DNA of 44,796 bases from Amazonocrinis nigriterrae CENA67 (GCF_016056305.1 NZ_JAECZC010000044.1:1-44796), one strand, 5' to 3'; counted from the first letter of the stretch, positions 8,485-17,252 are shown. Made by a program: numbers and translations. Notes: generated by a model not told the origin, from the letters alone.

Positions 8485-8778
8485 TTAAACTAAAATCTGG
8501 CGAATTAGAATACTCATCACTTCATCACCGTTTCCAGTTGATAATAGTTGACTCCAGTCTCCAACATTTGCATAGCCAATAATGTGCAAATAGTGGATTG
8601 TCCCAGTCACAGCTTTAGGAGAACCTATTAATAAATGCTTAATCGGTTCTCTAGTAGGCAATAGTTTTGCAAAAGATTGTCCAGGAGTGACTATATCTGA
8701 GTCTTCCTTTGGTATAAAACCTTCAAAATCTCCTTTGGGGGAGTTTTGAGCATCTTCAAACCTTTGTTCTTGTGTCAT
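8485..8778 (-). CDS. Conserved hypothetical protein, 97 residues
   Basis: The protein has no domain I can name. An acidic, probably disordered N-terminus (residues 1-45) leads into KHLLIGSPKAVTGTIHYLHIIGYANVGDWSQLL, a stretch I recall as a strongly conserved core of a small cyanobacterial protein family. The C-terminus is VMSILIRQILV. There is no signal peptide, so it is probably cytosolic. The start is well supported: AGGAG lies ten bases before the ATG at 8778, and a strong terminator lies just downstream. It is transcribed opposite to tpsB and tpsA and sits between them, so it interrupts what would otherwise be a TPS operon. A link to secretion is not shown. Confidence 0.8.
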   Translation of the reverse strand: MTQEQRFEDAQNSPKGDFEGFIPKEDSDIVTPGQSFAKLLPTREPIKHLLIGSPKAVTGTIHYLHIIGYANVGDWSQLLSTGNGDEVMSILIRQILV

Positions 8779-9251
8779 GATAATGTTGGCTCCTATTTAG
8801 GGGTTTAAAGAAGGGCGATCGCTCCCGTGCTAAGGTAGCGCGATCGCCTTTCTTGTACATTTGACTGTACATTTATAATATATAGTATAAATTTATACTT
8901 TGCAATCCCTAATTGCAAAAATTTTTTGTTCTTTTTTTATTCTTTAGTCATAAACTTTTCAAACAAACTCTAGAAAAAACAACAGTTAGAGATTAATCTC
9001 TATCAAAAGAAACAGAAGTGGGATGAGACTAAGGAATGATGGTGGAGATATAGATATTACTTACTGTACATATTAGGTTTTCAATCTTTTGATTAGAGAT
9101 GTAGTCAATCAGAATTATTGACTATGAATATTTGGCTGAGTGTATGTTTTGGCTAAACAAATTAACTTTCGCGTATCAGCATCAATCAGCCTTATATGAA
9201 ATAATTGCAATTTCATCGCCCTCCTAAGTAATAGCCCAGAGGTTGAAGAGT
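8779..9251. other. Divergent promoter region before tpsA
   Basis: No gene is supported. A HIP1 hairpin lies at about 8813-8850 (GGCGATCGC...GCGATCGCC). A direct repeat TGTACATTT occurs at about 8856 and 8869, followed by an AT-rich run (TATAATATATAGTATAAATTTATAC) that could hold promoter elements for either flanking gene. Confidence 0.5.
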
Positions 9252-11669
9252 ATGCAAGGACTGAGGCGATCGCTTTTTTTCATCACCTTACCCCTAGTCA
9301 CATTGGAGTGTCTTGCATCTCTAGACACCGCCAAAGGGCAGATAATTCCTGATAATAGTCTCGGTGCTGAAAAGTCAGTAGTCAACTCCAATGCCAACAT
9401 TGATCAAATTGATGGCGGTGCGCGTCGGGGGGCGAACCTTTTTCATAGTTTTCAGGAATTCAATGTTGGTCAACAAGGAAAAGCCTATTTTACCAATCCG
9501 GCTGGAATCGAAAACATTCTCAGTCGAGTTACAGGTAAAAATCCTAGCAATATTTTTGGCATTCTTGGTGTTTCCGGCAACGCCAACTTATTTTTTATAA
9601 ATCCTAATGGCATTGTCTTTGGGCCGGATGCGCGTCTAGATATGCACGGTTCATTTTTAGCCAGTACAGCCAACAGTTTATTGTTTGATGGTGGGTTAGA
9701 GTTTAGCGCCAGCAACCCACAAGCACCTTCCATGTTGACGGTTAATATTCCCATTGGCTTGCAGTTTCGGAAAAATCCAGGAAAGATCACTAATCAGTCT
9801 GTCGCTGATGATCTGGGACTTCAGGTAGATCCAGGGAAAACTTTATCTATTGTAGGTGGGGATATTAGTTTAGATGGGGGAAGATTTACCGCAGCAGGAG
9901 GGCAAGTTGCTTTAGGAAGTTTAGCGGGAACAGGAACGGTTGGATTGAATAGTGATGCTAGCTTGAGTTTTCCTGATAGTGTGACGCGAGGGAATGTATC
10001 ACTCACCAATGGCGCTCAACTATCTACCAGCACTTATGCCCAAGGCAATGCCGGCAGTATCAAGATTAAGGCTAGGTCACTGACGATGAATGATCAGGCA
10101 TCCTTGACTACCAGTACCTTTGCAACACAAGATACCACTGGACAACCTAGCAGTGGTGGAACGATATTATTACAAGTTGATGATGCGATCAAACTGGATA
10201 ACAGTGATATCCAAAACAATTTGGAAAGCGGTGGGGTGGGCAAAGGTGGTGAAATTAAAATTAAGACTGGGTTGCTTTCTTTACTCAATGGCTCTCAAAT
10301 TCAAACTTTAGTTCGTGGAGCATATGAGAACCAACCTGCCGGCAAAGGTAATGCTGGCAACATCAACATTCAAGCCAATGATGTCATCTTGGAGGGTGTC
10401 TCAAACACAAACTTAGCACCAACAAAAGAAATATTCCCCAGTAGTATTCGCAGTGAAGTACAGTCTAATGCCCAAGGCAATGCCGGCAGTATCAAGATTA
10501 AGGCTAGGTCACTAACGATGAATGATCAGGCATCCTTGACTACCAGTACCTTTGCAACACAAGATACCACTGGACAACCAAGCCGTGCAGGCATGATTTC
10601 ATTGCAGGCTGATGATGGAATCAAGCTAGGAAATAGCAGTTATATCTTCAACAATGTAGAAAGTGGAGCAGTAGGACAGGGTGGTGAAGTTAAGATCAAA
10701 ACTGGTTCACTGTTGTTGCTTAATGGTTCTCAAATTCAAACCATAGTTCGTGGAGCATACGAGAACCAACTCGCTGGAAAAGGTAATGCTGGCAACATAA
10801 CCATTCATGCCAATAAAGACGTTATATTTGATGGTTTTTCTAATACAGACTTAGCAGGAAGACAAGACATTTTCTTTAGTGGAATTACCAGTGACGTGGA
10901 GTCTGGTGTCAAAGGCAATGCTGGCAATATAGAAATCACAACACCTAAAGATATTCGTCTAGATAACAAGGCATCTATTAGAGCTAACACTTCTGGGGGT
11001 AAAGGCAACATTACTCTGCATCCCCGTGACTTAATCTTGCGCCGCAACAGCAACATCACTACCAACGCCGAAGGCGCGGCAACTGGTGGTAACATTACCA
11101 TTAACACTGACAATCTAGTAGCCCTGGAAGATAGCGACATCACAGCCAATGCTGAAGAAAGCTATGGGGGAAAAGTAAGAATCACTGCCAAACGTATATT
11201 TAAGAGTCAAGATAGTGACATCACTGCCTCTTCTGAACTGGGGCCAGAATTCAGTGGAGAAGTAAAACTCAACCTTGCAAATGTTGACCCCAGTCATGGG
11301 TTAGTTGAATTGCCAAAGAATGTTGTTGATCCCACCGAACAAATTGCCCAAAATCCCTGTCAACGGGGTGTAGGCAGTAAATTTACCATCACTGGACGCG
11401 GTGGCTTACCACCTAGCCCCAATGAAGCAACTAGCGGTGATGCTGTGCGAGTCGATTTAGTGGAACCTGCACCTGGGGGAAGTAGGGGAGCAGAGGAGCA
11501 GGGGAGCAGGGGTGCAGGGGAGAAAATTGAGTCTACAGTCACTAAACCAATTGTGCCTGCTCAAGGATGGATTCTTAACAAAAAGGGTGAGGTGATACTC
11601 ACAGCCTACGATCCTACAGGCACAGGTTCGCAACGTCCTGTTAATTCAGATATTTGTCCAGTGCCTTGA
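9252..11669 (+). CDS. TpsA exoprotein with FHA-type N-terminal TPS domain
   Basis: About 805 residues. A signal sequence is followed by the TPS secretion domain (residues about 30-270) with its hallmark FFINPNGIVFGPDARLD. The rest is a Gly/Asn/Ser-rich beta-helix, then a C-terminal module (NPCQRGVGSKFTITGRGGLPPSP ... AQGWILNKKGEVILTAY ... DICPVP) typical of cyanobacterial TpsA proteins, with two cysteines that could pair. TpsB at 6006 is the probable exporter; the product should be surface-bound or released. The ATG at 9252 is preferred because AGAGG lies nine bases upstream; an in-frame TTG at 9243 would add three residues. Two 144-residue internal repeats are nearly identical in DNA over about 110 bases, and a GGGGAGCAG-type STRR is translated at about 11475-11523. 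Confidence 0.93.
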   Translation: MQGLRRSLFFITLPLVTLECLASLDTAKGQIIPDNSLGAEKSVVNSNANIDQIDGGARRGANLFHSFQEFNVGQQGKAYFTNPAGIENILSRVTGKNPSNIFGILGVSGNANLFFINPNGIVFGPDARLDMHGSFLASTANSLLFDGGLEFSASNPQAPSMLTVNIPIGLQFRKNPGKITNQSVADDLGLQVDPGKTLSIVGGDISLDGGRFTAAGGQVALGSLAGTGTVGLNSDASLSFPDSVTRGNVSLTNGAQLSTSTYAQGNAGSIKIKARSLTMNDQASLTTSTFATQDTTGQPSSGGTILLQVDDAIKLDNSDIQNNLESGGVGKGGEIKIKTGLLSLLNGSQIQTLVRGAYENQPAGKGNAGNINIQANDVILEGVSNTNLAPTKEIFPSSIRSEVQSNAQGNAGSIKIKARSLTMNDQASLTTSTFATQDTTGQPSRAGMISLQADDGIKLGNSSYIFNNVESGAVGQGGEVKIKTGSLLLLNGSQIQTIVRGAYENQLAGKGNAGNITIHANKDVIFDGFSNTDLAGRQDIFFSGITSDVESGVKGNAGNIEITTPKDIRLDNKASIRANTSGGKGNITLHPRDLILRRNSNITTNAEGAATGGNITINTDNLVALEDSDITANAEESYGGKVRITAKRIFKSQDSDITASSELGPEFSGEVKLNLANVDPSHGLVELPKNVVDPTEQIAQNPCQRGVGSKFTITGRGGLPPSPNEATSGDAVRVDLVEPAPGGSRGAEEQGSRGAGEKIESTVTKPIVPAQGWILNKKGEVILTAYDPTGTGSQRPVNSDICPVP
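10037..10582 (+). repeat. Internal 432-bp repeat within tpsA
   Basis: The stretch 10037-10150 recurs at 10469-10582 with only a couple of base changes, an offset of exactly 432 bases or 144 codons. The remainder of each 432-base unit is clearly homologous at protein level (NGSQIQTxVRGAYENQxAGKGNAGN) but more diverged. This suggests an older duplication with recent gene conversion of its first quarter. Confidence 0.85.
11475..11523 (+). repeat. Translated STRR inside tpsA
   Basis: A purine-rich repeat of the GGGGAGCAG type lies in frame and codes for the segment GGSRGAEEQGSRGAGEK between the conserved C-terminal blocks of TpsA. The complement of this repeat is common between genes in this window, which suggests an in-frame invasion of a flexible loop. 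Confidence 0.7.
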
Positions 11670-11671
11670 AC

Positions 11672-11850
11672 TAATTCGTAATTCGTAATTCGTAATTCGT
11701 AATTGAGAAAATGAGATTTCCTTTGGGTTTTTAGGTTTGCTTCTGTATTGGGGTGACATGAATTAATTCGTAATTCGTAATTCGTAATTCGTAATTGAGA
11801 AAATGAGATTTCCTTTGGGTTTTTAGGTTTGCTTCTGTATTGGGGTGACA
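11672..11850. repeat. 92-bp tandem duplication containing AATTCGT heptamers
   Basis: Two copies of an 87-base sequence (11672-11758 and 11764-11850) lie 92 bases apart and appear identical. Each begins with four AATTCGT heptamers and ends TATTGGGGTGACA. The identity suggests a recent duplication. No ORF is supported. Confidence 0.85.
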
Positions 11851-11883
11851 GAGAAGAGTGACGGAAATATCAGCTTTTTTAAG

Positions 11884-11906
11884 CCTCTCCCCGTTGCGGG
11901 GAGAGG
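11884..11906. other. Strong hairpin between tpsA and the CHAT gene
   Basis: CCTCTCCCCG and CGGGGAGAGG form a perfect 10-bp stem with a three-base loop. No T-run follows, so it is not a standard terminator. The same palindrome type is found inside several MITE-like elements in this window. Confidence 0.6.
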
Positions 11907-11967
11907 TTTGGAGAGGGATCAACACAATCAGTATTCTTTTAGAAAATATTGACAAGGAAGGCAGAAT

Positions 11968-14889
11968 ATGAGTTTTAAACTGTCTCGCCTAGTTCACAGA
12001 TTGCAGAATCTAGTCAAAAGACTATACGCTAACCGATCGCCTAAACTCAACAAACAGCGATCGCTCATCCTAATAATACTGTTATTTGTCCTCTCTTTAA
12101 CCGTTCCCCTGGTTGCTCACCAAGTCTTGGCATCAACTCCCATTGTTCAAACTCAGCAATCTCCCTTACAACTGGTAGAACAAGGTAAAAAACTCTATAG
12201 TACGGGACAGTTTGAGCAGGCGGCTTTGGTTTGGCGACAAACGGCTGAAGCTTTTGCTGCTCAAGGTGATCAACTCAATCAAGCAATGGCTTTGAGTAAT
12301 CTTTGCCTAACTCAGCAGCAACTAGGGAAGTGGGATGAAGCAAAACAAGCGATCGCAACTAGTCTTAAACTCATAGATACACAAGAAAAAACACCAGCGC
12401 AACGCCGCATCCAGGCGCAAACATTCGACATTCAAGGACAACTAGAATTAGCTATTGGGCAATCACAAGCAGCTCTCAAAACTTGGCAACAGTCTGCTGA
12501 TATATACAAAAATATCAATGATCAACACGGAATCCTCCAAAGTCAGATTAACCAAGCTCAAGCAATGGAAGAATTGGGGCTTTACCCTAGAGCTTGTGAG
12601 ACATTACTAGATGCTTTAGAACTTGAGCATCAAGGTTGTATAATCTCGCAAAAACAACTCCAAACCATCAATGCCAAACCGCCAGTAGCCAGCAATATCG
12701 CCTCTTTACAAGTCTTGGCATTACGTTGTCTTGGTGATGTTATGCGAGTAATTGGCTACAGCGAACAATCACAATTAGTTTTGGCAGAAAGTTTAAAATT
12801 AGCACAACAATTGGATGATGCTCAAAACCTGGCGGCTGGCTACCTCAGTTTAGGTAATACAGCGTTTGCTTTGGCTAATAAAAAAGCCCAAACAGAACCG
12901 GAATCACAGCAAATTACATTTGCACCGTCTACAAATTGTATGGTAGAAGCAAAAACTGTTGACGAACTCTACCAAAAAGCAGCAGCTTGCTATGGCCAAG
13001 CTGAATTATCCACCGATGCAAACACCAGCACCAAAGCACAACTGAATTTACTCAGTCTCCTCATTCAAACTCGACAATGGTCTGATTTTCCTACCTTACT
13101 GCCTAAAATCCAATCCCAGCTTGATAAATTGCCTATTAGTCATAAAACTATTTACAATCAAATCAATTTGGCGCAAAATCTGATATGTCTGCAATCAGCA
13201 GTCAATCCAGAACCATCAAAACTGCGATCGCCTTTACTTCAGCAATGTGGTGTAACCCCGGAAAAATCAACTAAAACTAATAGCAATACTTTACAACCTA
13301 CATTAATTCCTACTTGGAAAGATATTGCAAAAATCGTCACCACTGCTCATAATCAAGCTCAAGTTTTGCAAGACAAACAAGCACAAGCCTACGCTTTGGG
13401 TTATTTAGGCGGAGTTTACCAAGAAATTGGAGAAATACCAAATGCTCAAAGGTTCACTCAACAAGCCTTGCAACTGATTTCATCTTTTGATGCACCATAT
13501 ATTGCTTATCGTTGGCAATGGCAATTAGGACGAATACAACAAATTCAAAAAAACCAACAAGCAGCCATCGGCGCTTACACAGCAGCTTTTGAAACTCTCA
13601 AGTCACTGCGTAAAGACTTGACTCAAAGTAATCCTGATGTGCAATATACTTTTCGAGACAGCGTAGCACCAGTTTATCGGGAATTCGTCGATTTACTTTT
13701 GCAAGCTAATAACTCTAACCAAACCAATCTTAAACAAGCTCGTGATGCAATTGAAGCACTTCAATTAGCTGAACTGGATGATTACTTTCGAGACGCTTGT
13801 ATTCAAGCCAAACCACAACAGGTTGATCAAGTAGTAGATAAAGCCACTCCAGCCGCCGCAGTTTTGTATGCAATTGTTTTGCCAGAACGTTTAGAATTAG
13901 TCCTGAAATTGTCAGGACAAAAAAACTTAGAACACTACACAACAAAAATATCCCAAGCACAACTTGAAAGTAATTTAAACGAACTAATCAACCGCCTCAA
14001 TGATAAAACACGCTTTCCTAATGAAATACAGGAATTATCCCAAAAAATATACGATTGGTTAATTTTACCAGCACAAAATAAGCTTGCTGAAAGCAAAGTC
14101 AAAACTTTAGTATTTGTACTAGATGGATTGTTAAGAAATATTCCTATGTCAGTTCTGTATGATCGTGCAAATCAGGAATATTTAGTACAAAAATATGCCT
14201 TAGTTATCACGCCTGGTTTACAACTGATAAATCCTCGACCTTTGGCAAGAGTACCATTAAATGCCATAGTTGCTGGCATAAGTAAGGAGCGTACTATAGC
14301 CGAAGAAAACCAAAAATTCCATAATCTTAGTTTTGTACCTAATGAGTTGGCAAATATTCAAAAGGAAGTGCCAAATAATGAGAAATTACTGGACGAAATA
14401 TTTAGCCAAGAGCAACTGAAAAAGGATTTAGCAACTGCAAAATATACTATTGTTCACTTAGCAACTCATGGAGAGTTTAACTCTGACCCCGAAAAAACTT
14501 TTATTGTAGCTTGGGATCACTTGATTAAAATCAAAGATTTAGATAACTTATTACGTTCAAGTGTCACAAATCAACCAATTTCTATTGAGCTACTTGTTCT
14601 TAGTGCCTGTAAAACAGCCACAGGAGATAGTCGAGCCACTTTAGGACTAGCTGGCGTTGCTGTGCGAGCAGGAGCAAGGAGTACATTAGCAAGTTTGTGG
14701 TCAGTTAATGATGAATCTACATCTGAATTAATGGGTGAATTTTATCGTCAGTTAGTTCATGCTAATGGCAAGAAAAATGTCAGTAAAGCTGAGGCTCTCC
14801 AGCAAGCTCAGTTAGCTTTATTAAATAATAAAAAATGGGAACGCCCTTATTACTGGGCGCCCTTTGTTTTAGTAGGAAATTGGCTTTAA
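11968..14889 (+). CDS. TPR-CHAT protein (predicted caspase-fold protease) with export/anchor segment
   Basis: 973 residues. Basic N-terminus, then a long hydrophobic segment at residues about 31-51 that may be a signal or anchor (LILIILLFVLSLTVPLVAHQ, then VLAS). TPR-like helices occupy residues about 60-540 (LVEQGKKLYSTGQFEQAALVWRQ and others). The C-terminal CHAT domain spans about 650-973, with His834 in VHLATHGEF and Cys881 in VLSACKTATGD. CHAT domains belong to the caspase/separase clan and these two residues form its catalytic dyad; both are present. AAGGA precedes the ATG. If the N-terminus is exported, the protease would act in the periplasm or at the outer face, beside the TpsA/TpsB machinery. 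The substrate is unknown. The stop codon overlaps the target duplication of the MITE downstream. Confidence 0.93.
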   Translation: MSFKLSRLVHRLQNLVKRLYANRSPKLNKQRSLILIILLFVLSLTVPLVAHQVLASTPIVQTQQSPLQLVEQGKKLYSTGQFEQAALVWRQTAEAFAAQGDQLNQAMALSNLCLTQQQLGKWDEAKQAIATSLKLIDTQEKTPAQRRIQAQTFDIQGQLELAIGQSQAALKTWQQSADIYKNINDQHGILQSQINQAQAMEELGLYPRACETLLDALELEHQGCIISQKQLQTINAKPPVASNIASLQVLALRCLGDVMRVIGYSEQSQLVLAESLKLAQQLDDAQNLAAGYLSLGNTAFALANKKAQTEPESQQITFAPSTNCMVEAKTVDELYQKAAACYGQAELSTDANTSTKAQLNLLSLLIQTRQWSDFPTLLPKIQSQLDKLPISHKTIYNQINLAQNLICLQSAVNPEPSKLRSPLLQQCGVTPEKSTKTNSNTLQPTLIPTWKDIAKIVTTAHNQAQVLQDKQAQAYALGYLGGVYQEIGEIPNAQRFTQQALQLISSFDAPYIAYRWQWQLGRIQQIQKNQQAAIGAYTAAFETLKSLRKDLTQSNPDVQYTFRDSVAPVYREFVDLLLQANNSNQTNLKQARDAIEALQLAELDDYFRDACIQAKPQQVDQVVDKATPAAAVLYAIVLPERLELVLKLSGQKNLEHYTTKISQAQLESNLNELINRLNDKTRFPNEIQELSQKIYDWLILPAQNKLAESKVKTLVFVLDGLLRNIPMSVLYDRANQEYLVQKYALVITPGLQLINPRPLARVPLNAIVAGISKERTIAEENQKFHNLSFVPNELANIQKEVPNNEKLLDEIFSQEQLKKDLATAKYTIVHLATHGEFNSDPEKTFIVAWDHLIKIKDLDNLLRSSVTNQPISIELLVLSACKTATGDSRATLGLAGVAVRAGARSTLASLWSVNDESTSELMGEFYRQLVHANGKKNVSKAEALQQAQLALLNNKKWERPYYWAPFVLVGNWL

Positions 14890-14893
14890 CTTT

Positions 14894-15072
14894 ACGTGAG
14901 TTCGATAAACCTCTTTCCCCCCAACCCCACTATCGTGGGGGCCCCTAAGCCCCCCGGCCTCTCTCTCCTAAAAGGCGAGGGAGGACAAACGAAAAAATCA
15001 CGGTTTTACTCCCCTCTCCTCGTAGGAGAGGGGCCGGGGGAGAGGTCAAAACAGCGCTTGTCGAACTCACGT
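14894..15072. mobile_element. MITE with 12-bp perfect terminal repeats and 7-bp target duplication
   Basis: ACGTGAGTTCGA (14894-14905) and TCGAACTCACGT (15061-15072) are perfect terminal inverted repeats. They are flanked by TAACTTT direct repeats at 14887-14893 and 15073-15079. The 179-bp interior has GC-rich palindromes (CCCCTCTCCTCG...GAGAGGGG) and no ORF. It lies exactly between the stop codons of two convergent genes. Confidence 0.75.
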
Positions 15073-15830
15073 TAACTTTGGGGAACTACAGCACCAAAAC
15101 GAGATTCTTGAGTGAGTTTTTCCAAACCAACACCGTTAGCTTGTAATAAATCAGCCCAATCCTTCTTTAAACTTGGATTTTGAGGATTACGACGACGGCG
15201 TTGACCTAAATCAGTTAATGCATCATACCAAATTTTATTCTTTAAATAGCTTTGGTAATCATTAACAGCAAAAGCAAGACTCACTCGTTTTACCAACCCT
15301 CCAACAACAAAACTATTTCCACTATTACAAACAAGCCGAAAAGACCAATTGTAAACTTTGCCATTTTTGAGAGAATTTTGAGGTTTTGATGGCACTGTCA
15401 CACTCACAATTCCTGGTGTTGATTGTAGTGTGTATCGAGTTCTATCTATGGTTTTCTGTTCTGCTTCATTCTGCAATACTAACTCAGCGTATTTGATATT
15501 TTTCGGATTATTAGGAACATAAACCCAAAAAGTAGGATACTCAGAAACAGTAGATGCTTCATTTTTAGGCACTAAAGCAGTTAGTTCTGTTGTTTCTATT
15601 CCATCACAATTGCCACGGCTAGCAGCATCTGTCTGTTGGCTAGGTCTGCCTGTTGAGGAAAAATCTAGCTTTGATTGACGAGATGATTGTGCTAAATCCA
15701 AGTTGTAATTTATAGTTAAACTGGAAGACTCTGCAAGTACTAATATTGGGTAGCTTGTCAAGCCAGCTATAACCCAAGACAGAGAGAGGACAAGAGAATT
15801 TTTAGGAGAAATTAACTTCTTAATGCTCAT
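15072..15830 (-). CDS. DUF928 domain-containing exported protein
   Basis: 252 residues. A signal peptide (residues about 1-33, cut near LVLAES) precedes a DUF928 domain, a family largely confined to cyanobacteria and of unknown function. Visible family marks are RGNCDGIETTELTALVPKNE, PTFWVYVPNNPKNIKYAELVLQNEAEQ, and GKVYNWSFRLVCN with two Cys. It is predicted to be periplasmic or secreted. It lies 18 bases downstream of the CHASE2 gene on the same strand, with GAGG ahead of its ATG, so the two are almost certainly cotranscribed. It converges with the CHAT gene. The last bases of the CDS abut a MITE but the stop appears unaffected. Confidence 0.92.
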   Translation of the reverse strand: MSIKKLISPKNSLVLSLSWVIAGLTSYPILVLAESSSLTINYNLDLAQSSRQSKLDFSSTGRPSQQTDAASRGNCDGIETTELTALVPKNEASTVSEYPTFWVYVPNNPKNIKYAELVLQNEAEQKTIDRTRYTLQSTPGIVSVTVPSKPQNSLKNGKVYNWSFRLVCNSGNSFVVGGLVKRVSLAFAVNDYQSYLKNKIWYDALTDLGQRRRRNPQNPSLKKDWADLLQANGVGLEKLTQESRFGAVVPQS

Positions 15831-15848
15831 AATTTCCTCTTAAAATTA

Positions 15849-17252
15849 TTAACGATTGCTAGGAGTAGTAGGAGTAGTAGAAGTGGTAGAAGTGATAGAT
15901 GTGGTAGGAGTAATTTGCACATGTGGTAAGGCAATAACGACGCACACTGCTGTTAGCATCAAACCAAGTATCGTAGGTATAAGTGGCAACCACCCACCCT
16001 GTATAAAAGCCAAAAAACATAGTCCAGATAAAATGCCGATCGCTATAATTACCACTAACGCCCTGCTAATCAGCGATCGCCAATACTCAATCAATATCCC
16101 TACGAAGAACGCCCAAAGCCAAACCCAGATCATCTCCGATACCTGCGGCCACCACCATAACAAAGGTCGTTGATCTAAAACAGCACTAATAATTTGACTT
16201 ACCATATGTGCCTGAATTAACACCCCAGGCATTTCTGTACCATAGGGAGTCATATGAAAATCTCCAAAACTTTTTGGAGCATTAGTACCGATTAAAATAA
16301 TGCGATCGTTGACGAGACTTGGTAGTTTAGCGTCGTGCGAACCTTCAAGGATATCTGTCAAGGTGATTTGCTGGGCTATTGATTGATCAGCTTTTAGCGA
16401 TCGGTAGTTAAGAAGGATCTGGTAGCCTAACTCTTCTGACCTAGGTAATTGATACCCACCAGCATCTGAGACTAACTTTGGAAAAATCACCTTGCCAATT
16501 TGCAACTTCTGATCTGAAGTCTGTGTAATTGGTGAGATACCACTTTCTTCTTGAAGGTATCTCAACGCAACTTGGAGGCTGAATGATAGTTGTGTAGGAC
16601 ACCGTTTGTCTGATGCCATACCCAAGAATTGGCGACGGATAACACCATTTGAATCTTTGGGGACATTACTAAAACCAAGACGTTCATATTGCTTTGGTGT
16701 AATTATCGGAGGAGCTTTTGTACCTCCAACACTGCATGTAGCAATCAAACGGTCATTTTTCTGAAATTGTTTTGCTAGTTCTGGGAATTTTGGATTGACA
16801 TTAAAATTACGAAAAATATCTAAACCAATTACTCGTGGTTGATGCTGATTCAATTTCCGTAAAATTTTGTCAAGTGCTTGGCTTGATAACGATGCAGCAT
16901 TCCTTTCCATGTTTTTCTGATCTTGATATTCCAAATCATCTTCGGTCACTGTAACTACTAGTAAGCGAGAGTCTGGTTGCTCAATAGGCCGCGATCGCAT
17001 CAAATGATCGAATGCTGCTAACTCCGATGGTTGTAATATTCTTATAGGTCGTACTATCCCCATCAGTAAGCCGACAATAATTACACTAACTAAGAATGCA
17101 GTTTGAAATTTCTTCATTTGTAGCGATGATCTGATTTTTCCATTGCCACTTGCGGGTTCTGTCGTGTTTTCTGTTTCCCGCATAAATCGCAGAACTGTTA
17201 TTAATGCAGTTGCAGCTGCTGTTAATGCTGAAATTAAGTTCAGAAAATCCAT
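15849..17252 (-). CDS. CHASE2 domain-containing membrane sensor without a kinase domain
   Basis: 467 residues. A hydrophobic N-terminus and a second membrane helix at about 53-70 lead into an extracytoplasmic CHASE2 domain (about 75-345; note VTVTEDDLEYQ, RVIGLDIFRNF, NDRIILIGTNAPKSFGDFHMTPYG and MPGVLIQAHMVSQI). Three or four C-terminal helices follow at about 360-445. CHASE2 is an extracellular ligand-sensing domain usually joined to kinases or cyclases; here no output domain is attached, so signalling would need a partner. The last 20 residues are a Thr/Ser/Pro repeat coded by a degenerate trinucleotide-rich stretch. AGGAG lies four bases before the ATG. It is the first gene of a two-gene operon with DUF928. 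Confidence 0.92.
   Translation of the reverse strand: MDFLNLISALTAAATALITVLRFMRETENTTEPASGNGKIRSSLQMKKFQTAFLVSVIIVGLLMGIVRPIRILQPSELAAFDHLMRSRPIEQPDSRLLVVTVTEDDLEYQDQKNMERNAASLSSQALDKILRKLNQHQPRVIGLDIFRNFNVNPKFPELAKQFQKNDRLIATCSVGGTKAPPIITPKQYERLGFSNVPKDSNGVIRRQFLGMASDKRCPTQLSFSLQVALRYLQEESGISPITQTSDQKLQIGKVIFPKLVSDAGGYQLPRSEELGYQILLNYRSLKADQSIAQQITLTDILEGSHDAKLPSLVNDRIILIGTNAPKSFGDFHMTPYGTEMPGVLIQAHMVSQIISAVLDQRPLLWWWPQVSEMIWVWLWAFFVGILIEYWRSLISRALVVIIAIGILSGLCFLAFIQGGWLPLIPTILGLMLTAVCVVIALPHVQITPTTSITSTTSTTPTTPSNR

Noticed and set aside
9485-9790. Minus-strand ORFs inside tpsA and similar shadows inside leuA, the MFS gene and the giant kinase
   Set aside because: They lie wholly inside well-supported genes on the other strand and have no start signals or recognisable families.
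11731-11955. 74-codon minus ORF before the CHAT gene
   Set aside because: It is composed of the 92-bp duplication and the GC hairpin.
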